Positions 9,076 to 16,675 of a stretch of 64,000 bases of DNA are shown here, piece by piece. A program made the translations under genes and the position numbers. The notes under the pieces are model-generated. The model saw only the letters and a program-made list of their open reading frames with translations. It was not told the origin of the DNA and did no database searches. Source of the stretch: Chryseobacterium sp. Leaf405 (GTDB taxonomy: Bacteria > Bacteroidota > Bacteroidia > Flavobacteriales > Weeksellaceae); assembly GCF_001425355.1 (NCBI RefSeq), contig NZ_LMQN01000018.1, forward strand, positions 63,110 through 127,109, in the 5' to 3' direction. The stretch's first letter is position 1, and the number at the start of each line of letters is the position of its first letter.

Positions 9076-10404
9076 TTAGATATACATATTCACAATAGCT
9101 TCAAACAGTTCCTGCTTTCCGCTTTTTGGTTGAGGTTCGCGAATTTCGTGGGCAATTCTCTGAAGATCTTCCAATGTAAGAGAACCTTCCTCGAAGGCTT
9201 TTCCGTTTCCGTTGTCGAAAGAAGCGTAACGGTTGGTTCTTAATTTATTGTAATCAGAATTTTCAAGGATATCTGCGGCGGCTAAAAGTCCTTTAGCAAA
9301 AACATCCATTCCTGAAATATGAGAAATAAATAAATCTTCAGCATCAGTAGAATTTCTTCTGATTTTAGCATCGAAGTTCACTCCTCCATTTCCTAAACCG
9401 CCAGCCGGAAGAAGTACTAACCAAGCCTGAACCATATCATAATAATCTACCGGGAACTGGTCTGTATCCCAACCATTTTGATAATCTCCTCTGTTGGCAT
9501 CAATACTTCCTAAAAGTCCTGCATCTACAGCCACCTGAAGTTCGTGCTCGAATGTGTGACCAGCCAAAGTTGCATGATTTACTTCGATATTTAATTTAAA
9601 ATCTTTATCTAATCCGTAATGTCTCAAGAATCCGATTACTGTTTCAGAATCGTAGTCGTATTGGTGTTTTGTAGGTTCCATTGGTTTTGGCTCAATCAGG
9701 AAAGTTCCTGTAAAACCTTGCTGACGCGCATAATCTCTCGATATCGAAAGGAAACGTGCCAAATGGTCTTTTTCACGCTTCATATCTGTGTTTAAAAGGC
9801 TCATATAACCTTCTCTTCCACCCCAGAATACGTAGTTTTCGCCTCCAAGAGCAATTGTTGCATCAATAGAATTTTTAACCTGAGTTCCGGCGCAAGCCAA
9901 CACATCAAAATTAGGGTTGGTAGAAGCTCCGTTCATGTATCTTTCGTGTGTGAAAACATTTGCCGTTCCCCAAAGAAGTTTAATTCCTGTTTCAGCTTGT
10001 TTTTGTTTGGCATAGTCTACCACTGTCTGAAGATTTTTCTCGTATTCTTTCCAGTTGTTGGCAGGATCTACCAAATCAATATCGTGAAAACAGTAATAGT
10101 TGAAGCCCATTTTAGACATAAATTCAAAACCTGCATCCATTTTGTGCATGGCTCTTGAAACTGCATCATTCCCGATATCCCAAGGATGGTGAATAGTAGG
10201 TCCTCCGAATGGATCGCTTCCGTTTGCACAAAGCGTGTGCCACCAAGCCATCGCAAATTTCGTCCAGTCTTTCATTGGTTTTCCCATGATGATTCTTTCT
10301 GCATCATAGTAGCGGAATGCCATTGGATTCCTGCTTTCTTTTCCTTCAAACTGAATCTTATCGATACCTGTAAAAAACTCTTTTGTACCCGTTAAAGTGT
10401 TCAT
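9076..10404 (-). CDS. xylA: Xylose isomerase (class II)
   Basis: At 442 residues it has the length of class II xylose isomerases, with the N-terminal extension relative to class I. Diagnostic segments are FHDIDL (His107, Asp108), WGGREGY (194-200), the metal-ligand region [14 protein letters not shown] (Glu238, Lys240), [15 protein letters not shown] [12 protein letters not shown] and the GSIDANRGD metal site. It converts D-xylose to D-xylulose in the cytoplasm. xylB, the next enzyme, lies upstream in the same operon, 107 bases away. Confidence 0.97.
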   Translation of the reverse strand: MNTLTGTKEFFTGIDKIQFEGKESRNPMAFRYYDAERIIMGKPMKDWTKFAMAWWHTLCANGSDPFGGPTIHHPWDIGNDAVSRAMHKMDAGFEFMSKMGFNYYCFHDIDLVDPANNWKEYEKNLQTVVDYAKQKQAETGIKLLWGTANVFTHERYMNGASTNPNFDVLACAGTQVKNSIDATIALGGENYVFWGGREGYMSLLNTDMKREKDHLARFLSISRDYARQQGFTGTFLIEPKPMEPTKHQYDYDSETVIGFLRHYGLDKDFKLNIEVNHATLAGHTFEHELQVAVDAGLLGSIDANRGDYQNGWDTDQFPVDYYDMVQAWLVLLPAGGLGNGGVNFDAKIRRNSTDAEDLFISHISGMDVFAKGLLAAADILENSDYNKLRTNRYASFDNGNGKAFEEGSLTLEDLQRIAHEIREPQPKSGKQELFEAIVNMYI

Positions 10405-10511
10405 ATATATTTGTTTTAATTTTTATTTACTATTAAAATTAGGTGTAAGAATTACATCCTCACCGATCTAAAAAGGCCAGTAAGCATAATAAAAACTGTA
10501 TGTTGGTAAGG

Positions 10512-11996
10512 TTATACTATTTTGTTAAGATGCTGTTTCCATCTTGAATAGGCTTCAAGATATTGTTCTCGTTTTTCTAATTGTGGCTCTATCACTGCAA
10601 TTCTTTCAAGCGAAGCAAAAGCTTCTTTAGAATTTGCATAGAATCCGATTCCCATTCCCGCAGCTCTGGCTGCTCCCACTGCTCCGTCTGTATCATAAAG
10701 CTCAATTACAGCATTGCTTACGCCTGCAAGTGATTTCCTGAAAATTGAACTTAAAAACATATTGGCATTTCCGGCACGAATTACCTGAATATCCATCCCG
10801 ATGTTTCTCATGATATTCATTCCATATTCGTAAGAAAATACTATTCCTTCCTGCGCTGCACGTAAAATATCGCCTTTTAAATGAATATTGAAATTAATCC
10901 CGTGAATAGAACAGTTGGTTTCTTTATTTTCCAGCACTCTTTCTGCACCGTTTCCGAAAGGAATAATGCTCAATCCTTTTGCACCAACCGGTGAAAGCGA
11001 AGCCAAATCGTTCATCTCTCCGTAAGATGATAATGAAGTGGCAAAGTTATGTTTTAACCAGGAATTCAGAATTCCTGTTCCGTTAATGCAAAGTAAAACG
11101 CCCAGTCTTGTTAATTCTTCAGTGTGATTTACATGAGCAAATGTATTTACTCTTGATAAATCATCATATTCAATCTGATCCAGCACTCCATATACAACCC
11201 CTGAGGTTCCCGCCGTGGAGGCAATTTCTCCCGGATTGAAAACATTCAGTGATAATGCATTATTTGGCTGATCTCCGGCACGATAAGAGATTGGCGTTCC
11301 TTCTTTCAATCCTAATTCCTGAGCTGCTGTTGCAGAAACCGTTGCCTGAATTCCGAAAGTGGGTATGATTTCCGGGAAAAAGCTTTTTGGAATACCAAAA
11401 TAATTGATGACATCTTCTGAAATACAATTGTTTTTAAAATCCCAGAAAATTCCTTCCGATAAACCTTCAACCGTCATTCCGATTTCTCCTGAAAGTCTCA
11501 TGGCAATGTAATCTCCTGGAAGCATTATTTTATCTATCTTATCGAAAATTTCCGGCTCATGTTCCTTTACCCAAGCTAGTTTTGAAGCGGTGAAATTGCC
11601 CGGTGAATTTAATAAATGTGATAAACATTTTTCTTCTCCGATTTCCTTAAAAGCTTTCTCACCATATTCTACAGCACGGCTGTCGCACCAGATAATAGAA
11701 GGTCTTAAAAGGTTCTGATCTTTATCCACCAATATCAAACCATGCATTTGCCAGGTTATTCCGATACCTTTGATATCTTCAGGATGTATTCCTGACTGAG
11801 ACATTACCGATTCATGGGCAAGTTTCAAATTCGTCCACCAATCTGAAGGATTTTGCTCAGCCCAACCAGGTTGTTCGGCAATGATTTTCATCTCTTTTTT
11901 TGGTGAAAAATCAGAAGCCACTACCTTCCCACTTGATGCCTCTACAAGACAAACTTTCACAGAAGAACTCCCTATATCGTATCCTAATAAATACAT
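10512..11996 (-). CDS. xylB: Xylulokinase
   Basis: This is a FGGY-family sugar kinase of 494 residues. It has the N-terminal phosphate loop DIGSSS (7-12), the WQMHG substrate motif (82-86), IIWCDSRA (101-108), the catalytic base in GDQ (Asp242) and the ATP-binding TAGTSG (261-266). It phosphorylates D-xylulose to xylulose 5-phosphate for the pentose phosphate pathway. It starts 15 bases after the regulator stop, so the regulator heads the operon. The xylulose specificity rests on motif and pairing with xylA. Confidence 0.95.
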   Translation of the reverse strand: MYLLGYDIGSSSVKVCLVEASSGKVVASDFSPKKEMKIIAEQPGWAEQNPSDWWTNLKLAHESVMSQSGIHPEDIKGIGITWQMHGLILVDKDQNLLRPSIIWCDSRAVEYGEKAFKEIGEEKCLSHLLNSPGNFTASKLAWVKEHEPEIFDKIDKIMLPGDYIAMRLSGEIGMTVEGLSEGIFWDFKNNCISEDVINYFGIPKSFFPEIIPTFGIQATVSATAAQELGLKEGTPISYRAGDQPNNALSLNVFNPGEIASTAGTSGVVYGVLDQIEYDDLSRVNTFAHVNHTEELTRLGVLLCINGTGILNSWLKHNFATSLSSYGEMNDLASLSPVGAKGLSIIPFGNGAERVLENKETNCSIHGINFNIHLKGDILRAAQEGIVFSYEYGMNIMRNIGMDIQVIRAGNANMFLSSIFRKSLAGVSNAVIELYDTDGAVGAARAAGMGIGFYANSKEAFASLERIAVIEPQLEKREQYLEAYSRWKQHLNKIV

Positions 11997-12011
11997 AGTA
12001 TTGAAAATGAT

Positions 12012-12752
12012 TTATTTAATTAATTTTGAATTATTTTTTTTGTAAGCCTTCCCATCAAATTTGTAAAATCTTGCAGCACGATGTGAGACATTTTCTTCAA
12101 TTTCGTCTAATGGTATGATGAAGCTGAACGAAGAAACTTTTTTATGGAAATTTTTAATATCTATCTTTTTTTCGCTCAATGCACAATACAACTGATACAA
12201 TTGTCTGATGGTAAATTTTTTAGGTAGCAATTCGAAAACAATTGTAAAATCAATTTCTATCCATCTTCTGATTTCAACAAGAGACTCCTGTATGATGATA
12301 TTATGATCAAAAGGCAGAGAAGGTATTTTATCAATCGGATACCAATCGGCATTGCTGTATTTTGAACTGTTGATTTTATGATCAATTTTACATAGAGATA
12401 GATAAGCAACGGTTATGATCCTGTCGATATTATGTTTGTACTCTTTGCCCATCCATTTAATATCATTCTGATTGCTAGAACGCATTGGGTCGGCATAGCA
12501 TTTAAATTGTTTCAGGATCATTTTTTTTATTCCTGTAAGCTCATACAGTACTCTGCTGGCAGCATCATTAACATCTTCATTGCTAAAAATCAAGCTGCCA
12601 GGCAATTTTCTATGCACTTCTGCAGGCGATTCATCAGAATGACGCTGAACCAACAGTATATTCAACTTATTATCTAAGTCGAACCCAAAAATAACACAGT
12701 CTACCGAAACATATGTATGTATAAAATCTGGAGTCATAACCAACGTTAACAT
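12012..12752 (-). CDS. Nudix-fold transcriptional regulator of pentose utilisation (XylR/AraR type)
   Basis: The 246-residue protein has two parts. Residues 8-150 form a Nudix-like domain (SVDCVIFGFD, then a Nudix-box region at 52-75). Residues 165-246 form a winged-helix-like C-terminus with FTIRQLYQLYCAL and SHRAARFYKFD, typical of the Bacteroidota Nudix-related regulators. The catalytic REUxEE core reads RVLYEL, so key acidic residues are lost and hydrolase activity is unlikely. Family knowledge says such proteins bind sugar ligands and control xyl/ara operons; as first gene of the xyl operon it is probably autoregulated. M6 (ATG at 12737) is an alternative start giving a longer leader behind the -7 box. 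Confidence 0.85.
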   Translation of the reverse strand: MLTLVMTPDFIHTYVSVDCVIFGFDLDNKLNILLVQRHSDESPAEVHRKLPGSLIFSNEDVNDAASRVLYELTGIKKMILKQFKCYADPMRSSNQNDIKWMGKEYKHNIDRIITVAYLSLCKIDHKINSSKYSNADWYPIDKIPSLPFDHNIIIQESLVEIRRWIEIDFTIVFELLPKKFTIRQLYQLYCALSEKKIDIKNFHKKVSSFSFIIPLDEIEENVSHRAARFYKFDGKAYKKNNSKLIK

Positions 12753-12765
12753 TTACGTAACATGA

Positions 12766-12773
12766 CAAATATA
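12766..12773 (-). promoter_or_regulatory. Candidate -7 box for the xyl operon
   Basis: TATATTTG on the minus strand matches the Bacteroidota TAnnTTTG element, 14 bases from the first ATG of the regulator. A good -33 TTG at normal spacing is not visible. If used, the leader would be under 10 bases for the first ATG and about 23 for the M6 start. Confidence 0.35.
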
Positions 12774-12840
12774 AAAATTCAATTGATATAAAAAAATAAA
12801 ATCACATTATATATTAAATATCAACTGGTTACATAACGAT

Positions 12841-12884
12841 TTTTTATGATAAGAATTGTATTGTTTTTATGATAAGGTTATCAT
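12841..12884. promoter_or_regulatory. Candidate operator cluster (TGATAA half-sites)
   Basis: A 16-base dyad, ATGATAA-GG-TTATCAT, lies at 12869-12884. The 13-base string TTTTTATGATAAG occurs twice, at 12841-12853 and 12864-12876, a 23-base spacing of about two helical turns. Further TGATAA/TTATCA copies lie at 12937, 12981 and 13015. The cluster is about 90-130 bases upstream of the regulator gene, a suitable place for a repressor or activator site. Confidence 0.45.
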
Positions 12885-13412
12885 TATTTTAATGAATATA
12901 GATACTCAATTGTCTAATATCAAACACATTAAATGTTGATAAAACACTTAATAAATTAATTTTAGTTAAATTATGGTATATGATAACATTTGTAATGAAA
13001 TTAAGGAATATTTATTATCAAAAAGTTAATAATTAGAGTTTTTGCGTATATAAAACCTAAAATATCTTAATAAATTTTCACCAAAATAGGTCATTACTTA
13101 TTATATTTTAATTCATTTTTCATTTTAATAAAGAATTTTAGGAATAAACACTATTCCTTAAAAACAAAGAATCTATTCTTCATTAAAAAGCTTTATCGAA
13201 AAATAGATTTTCTATCTTTAATGGTTGATTTCAAAGACTTTATATTAACTATTTCCCTATAAAAAGCTATAATTAAATACAATGATAAAACTAATAATTA
13301 ATAGAATATGACTTCATGATATCGGCAAAAAGCATCCTAATAAGGTAAATAATTCGCTGTTAACTTACCCCAGCCTAATTTGTTTTAAGATAATTTTGTC
13401 TTGGTCTACAAT

Positions 13413-13446
13413 AAAATATCGCCATCCATTTGAACGACGATATTTT
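13413..13446 (-). terminator. Hairpin downstream of the phosphatase genes
   Basis: Nine-base arms AAAATATCG / CGATATTTT flank a 16-base loop, 33 bases past the stop of the fused phosphatase. The T-tract on the minus strand is short, so efficiency is uncertain. Confidence 0.45.
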
Positions 13447-13478
13447 TTAAAATCAAATAATAGTAGGCTCAACTCCAA

Positions 13479-15266
13479 TTATTTTATTTTTAGAGACTTT
13501 AATATTTTATGGAAAATTTCGTTATTTTCATACACTCCGATAAAGTTTTCAGAACCGGAACCGTAAGAAAACACAGGAATCAACGTTGCTGAATGATCAT
13601 CTGTTGTGAAATCTCCTTCTATAGTGCTTGTTGCCATATCTCCATGTGGAATACTGAAACCTCCCGTTTCATGGTCTGCGGTGATAACGACCAAAGTTCC
13701 CGGATTTTGATCTGCAAACTGAATGGCTTTCGTAATTGCCCTATCAAAATCGATTCCCTCAGTTAAAATCGTTCCAACATTATTGGCGTGACCTCCACTA
13801 TCGATTTGTGCTCCTTCGATCATGATAAAAAAGGGTTTTTTCTTACTTTTTAGAAACTCAAGTCCACTTTCTACCGTTTCTGCGAGAAGATTTCCACGAC
13901 CTTTTACAACTTGCGGGACACCATTATCAGAAAAGTAATACGCCAGATGATCTGCTTTATTTTCTGCAATTTCTTTAGGATTTTCTGCAATTTTAAAATT
14001 ATTCAACCCTGAAACTTTAGATTTTCCTCCCGCTGCAAAAAAAATTAGCTTTGATTTTATTAAATCTCCCGCAATTTCCTTTTCCATTCCTCTGTCTTTT
14101 TGATGGGCATAGAATGCAGAAGGCGTAGCCCCAACAATTTCGTCGGTTGTGATAACTCCTGTATTGAAACCTTTTTCAGAAAGAATCTCAGTCATATTCG
14201 GGATTATTTTTCCGGATGGATCTACTCCGATAAACCGATTGTTGGTTTTCTTTCCCGTTGCAAAAGCGCTGGCCCCGGCTGCGGAATCGGTAGTGAAATT
14301 ATCGGCTGATGTCGTTTTGATTAATCCGATATTTTTAAGCTGAGTTAAAGTCAATTGTCCTTTATTAGCCAAAACCGAAGACGAAATCTGCGAAAGGCCG
14401 TTTCCGTCACCGATAAGAAGAATCACATTTTTTACTGGAATATTTTTATTTTCATATAAAAATTTAGGCTGATAAACTTCGCTGGTTAAAGTATTTTTGA
14501 AAGTTCGCTGCTCAAGAGTTTTAAGATATTCTGCACATTCTTTCGGATGATCGGTATTGATGTAATCTACTCCCGCATGTGCAAAAAATTCCCACGAAGT
14601 TTTACCGTCCGGAATTCCCCAAAACCTGAACGGCTTGTTAAAAGATTTTGCTTTTTCAATGACTTCCGTAACTTTTGGAAGATCTTCTACAGCCAGACCG
14701 CCCTTTCCATTCCAGACAGAATAATCCTTAAAATTTAAACTGACCAAACCAATTTTCTGCCATTGTTGCGGTGTAAGATTTTGCAATGACTGATAATCGA
14801 ATTTTATAAAATCAGGATATACCAAAAATTTTTCCGGAGACGGTTTATTTCCGGAAATAATAAAACTTACATTTTTTGAAGCCGTAATTTCAGGATATTT
14901 TGAAATCTCGGAAACGATCTTTTTTAAGGTAGATTCTCCTTCAGTTTTCAGATCAATTAAAATCTGAATCGGCTGATCTTTGATAATGCCAAATTCCAAA
15001 GCTTTTTCAATGGATTTTAAATACAAATTATCAAAAGTCTTTTGCTTCTGAATATCTTTTTGTTCATGCGAAACATATAGCTCATTATCAACAAGGTAAA
15101 CATCGGCTTCAATAGACTTTGCACCTGCTCCCAATGCATACCAGAAAGGAACTTTTTGTTCGTAATCGTTGTGTGAATGCGCAGAATAATTTTGCGAAAA
15201 TGCTAAACTTCCAACCGTTAATGCAACGACAATATTTATTTTTTTCAGACTTAAAAACATACTCAT
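13479..15266 (-). CDS. Secreted bifunctional protein: GDPD/PI-PLC-like domain fused to alkaline phosphatase
   Basis: The 595-residue protein has a signal peptide (about 1-24, ending AFSQ). Residues 28-250 look like a glycerophosphodiesterase/PI-PLC-type barrel, with HSHND (His30, His32), IEADV (Glu53, Asp55) and VSHE (His67), the positions expected for the metal and catalytic residues. Residues 278-595 are an alkaline phosphatase with metal Asp287 in LIGDGNG, nucleophile Ser328 in TTDSAAG, and C-terminal ADHETGGF and DDHS ligands. I infer that it removes a phosphodiester head group and then frees phosphate. Its ATG directly follows the stop of the upstream phosphatase with no gap, so the two are translationally coupled. 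Confidence 0.88.
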   Translation of the reverse strand: MSMFLSLKKINIVVALTVGSLAFSQNYSAHSHNDYEQKVPFWYALGAGAKSIEADVYLVDNELYVSHEQKDIQKQKTFDNLYLKSIEKALEFGIIKDQPIQILIDLKTEGESTLKKIVSEISKYPEITASKNVSFIISGNKPSPEKFLVYPDFIKFDYQSLQNLTPQQWQKIGLVSLNFKDYSVWNGKGGLAVEDLPKVTEVIEKAKSFNKPFRFWGIPDGKTSWEFFAHAGVDYINTDHPKECAEYLKTLEQRTFKNTLTSEVYQPKFLYENKNIPVKNVILLIGDGNGLSQISSSVLANKGQLTLTQLKNIGLIKTTSADNFTTDSAAGASAFATGKKTNNRFIGVDPSGKIIPNMTEILSEKGFNTGVITTDEIVGATPSAFYAHQKDRGMEKEIAGDLIKSKLIFFAAGGKSKVSGLNNFKIAENPKEIAENKADHLAYYFSDNGVPQVVKGRGNLLAETVESGLEFLKSKKKPFFIMIEGAQIDSGGHANNVGTILTEGIDFDRAITKAIQFADQNPGTLVVITADHETGGFSIPHGDMATSTIEGDFTTDDHSATLIPVFSYGSGSENFIGVYENNEIFHKILKSLKIK

Positions 15267-16394
15267 TTACTTTATATTAACTCCTGATTTTTTTAAAGCT
15301 TCCATCAATTTGTGATAGATTGTGTTATTTGGATACACTCCTGAAAATAACTCTTCACCTTTACCCATCGCAAAAACCGGAACCAAAGCTGCGGTATGCT
15401 GCCCATCAATAAAATTAATTTGAACTTTATCTTTAACTTCTTTCATTTTTCCGCTTTTAGGATCTTTTTCCATGAATTTTCCGATGCTCGCCCCGCCCGT
15501 TTCGTGGTCTGCCGTAACCACCAATAATGTGTTTGGATTTTTCTTAATAAAATCCATTACGACACCAATTGTTTTGTCAAAATCGAGAACTTCTTCTACC
15601 ATCATTTTAGCATCGTTGGCATGACCGCCCCAATCGATGAACGAACCTTCCACCATTAGAAAAAACGGCTGATTCTTTTGAGAAAGAAAATCCAACGCAA
15701 CTTGAGTAGCTTCAGGAAGGAAATCTTTTCGTCCCTGCACTTTATTAGGTAATTCGTCCTGTGCCATCAGATATAAATTTCTTTTTCCTACCACAGGTTT
15801 TGAAAGTGAAACCGTATCTATTCTATAATTTTTCTTTGTTAATTCCTTCAGCAAGTCTTTTTTATCTTTTCTTTTATTGAAAAATTTTAATCCTCCACCC
15901 GCAGCAAAATCAACATCAGATTTTATAAAATCTAAAGCAATATCTTCATGAAGATCGCGGTCTTTTACGTGAGCATAATATGCTGCCGGAGTTGCATGAG
16001 TAATACTCGTTAAGCTTACTAACCCTGTTTTATATCCTTTATCCTGAAGCTGTTCTAAAATTGTAGGAATTGAAAGAGAATCTTTGTCTACACCAATGGC
16101 TCTCTTGTAAGTTTTCTGTCCTGTTGACAAAGCTGTTGCCCCCGCTGCCGAATCTGTAATCCTGTCGCTGGTGCAGGAAGTTTCTGAAAGACCAACGTAT
16201 TTAAAATTCTGAAAATTCGGAGTTCCATTGCCGAAATAAAATGCAGAAGTTACCTGCGACACGCCCATTCCGTCTCCGATCATGAAAATGACATTGATTG
16301 GTTTTTGTGTTTGGGCAGAGATTAATGATTCGAAAAGAAGCATGAAAAGAACAGCAACACTCCTAAAATTAAGGCTTTTATAAATATAATTCAT
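15267..16394 (-). CDS. Secreted alkaline phosphatase
   Basis: The protein is a 375-residue PhoA-superfamily enzyme. It has MIGDGMGVSQ (metal Asp), nucleophile Ser in ITDSAAGA, GGHANDA, TADHETGGA and DGQHTAA metal-ligand motifs. It hydrolyses phosphomonoesters in the periplasm or outside the cell. The chosen start (16394) gives an ordinary signal peptide ending LISAQ. An ATG at 16433 is in frame but falls at the expected transcription start of the -7 box at 16438-16445, so it is rejected. It is paralogous to the C-terminal half of the next gene, with which it is contiguous, and divergent from a SusCD pair, suggesting one phosphate-scavenging unit. Confidence 0.9.
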   Translation of the reverse strand: MNYIYKSLNFRSVAVLFMLLFESLISAQTQKPINVIFMIGDGMGVSQVTSAFYFGNGTPNFQNFKYVGLSETSCTSDRITDSAAGATALSTGQKTYKRAIGVDKDSLSIPTILEQLQDKGYKTGLVSLTSITHATPAAYYAHVKDRDLHEDIALDFIKSDVDFAAGGGLKFFNKRKDKKDLLKELTKKNYRIDTVSLSKPVVGKRNLYLMAQDELPNKVQGRKDFLPEATQVALDFLSQKNQPFFLMVEGSFIDWGGHANDAKMMVEEVLDFDKTIGVVMDFIKKNPNTLLVVTADHETGGASIGKFMEKDPKSGKMKEVKDKVQINFIDGQHTAALVPVFAMGKGEELFSGVYPNNTIYHKLMEALKKSGVNIK

Positions 16395-16437
16395 AATGAT
16401 TATTATTTTAATAATTAATGATTTCAAAAACAACGGG

Positions 16438-16445
16438 CAAAATTA
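16438..16445 (-). promoter_or_regulatory. -7 box for the phosphatase operon
   Basis: TAATTTTG on the minus strand matches TAnnTTTG. It gives a leader of about 37 bases to the start at 16394 and helps exclude the upstream ATG. A TTG lies 15 bases upstream, slightly short of usual spacing. Confidence 0.6.
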
Positions 16446-16538
16446 TGCATTATATCAAAGCAAAAAGTAGAGTTCAAAATACGAAAAACCAATATTAACA
16501 GTATTCTACCTTACTAACAAGCAATTAAGCAAAACCAT

Positions 16539-16567
16539 TTAACATTAATTTTACCTAAATTTAATTT
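16539..16567 (+). promoter_or_regulatory. Weak 11-base-period repeats in the divergent phosphatase/SusC gap
   Basis: TTAACAT, TTTACCT and TTAATTT follow each other at exact 11-base steps with four-base AT spacers. The layout mirrors the stronger repeat at 16612-16629, but the units diverge and the region is AT-rich. Confidence 0.3.
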
Positions 16568-16611
16568 TTCGCAAAAAAATTTACATTTTATTAATTTTAA
16601 AAAGAAGTTAC

Positions 16612-16629
16612 TTAACGGTAAATTAACGG
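16612..16629 (+). promoter_or_regulatory. PHO-box-like direct repeat
   Basis: Two perfect TTAACGG units are separated by TAAA, giving an 11-base period and a 7-4-7 layout like the PhoB sites of proteobacteria. The site ends 20 bases before the -7 box of the SusC gene, where a PhoB-type activator would replace the -33 element. The neighbouring genes are alkaline phosphatases. The protein that binds it is not encoded in the window. Confidence 0.5.
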
Positions 16630-16649
16630 AACTTGGGTTTTATTGAGGC

Positions 16650-16657
16650 TAATTTTG
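16650..16657 (+). promoter_or_regulatory. -7 box for the susCD pair
   Basis: TAATTTTG matches TAnnTTTG and is followed by GCACC. The transcript would begin near 16664, leaving a leader of about 12 bases. The nearest -33-like TTG is 14 bases upstream, which is short and fits activator dependence. Confidence 0.6.
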
Positions 16658-16675
16658 CACCAAAATAATTAAGGA

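Larger units (their letters stand above)
12753..13478. other. 726-base AT-rich intergenic region
   Basis: No convincing gene was seen on either strand. It holds the xyl-operon promoter region and the TGATAA cluster in its left third, and a terminator hairpin for the phosphatase genes at 13413-13446. The middle (about 13030-13400) is very AT-rich and shows nothing I can assign. Its length is unusual compared with the other gaps in the window. Confidence 0.6.

Noticed and set aside
16395..16433. Upstream ATG (16433) for the alkaline phosphatase
   Set aside because: It would add an Ile-rich extension before an already complete signal peptide and sits at the predicted transcription start.
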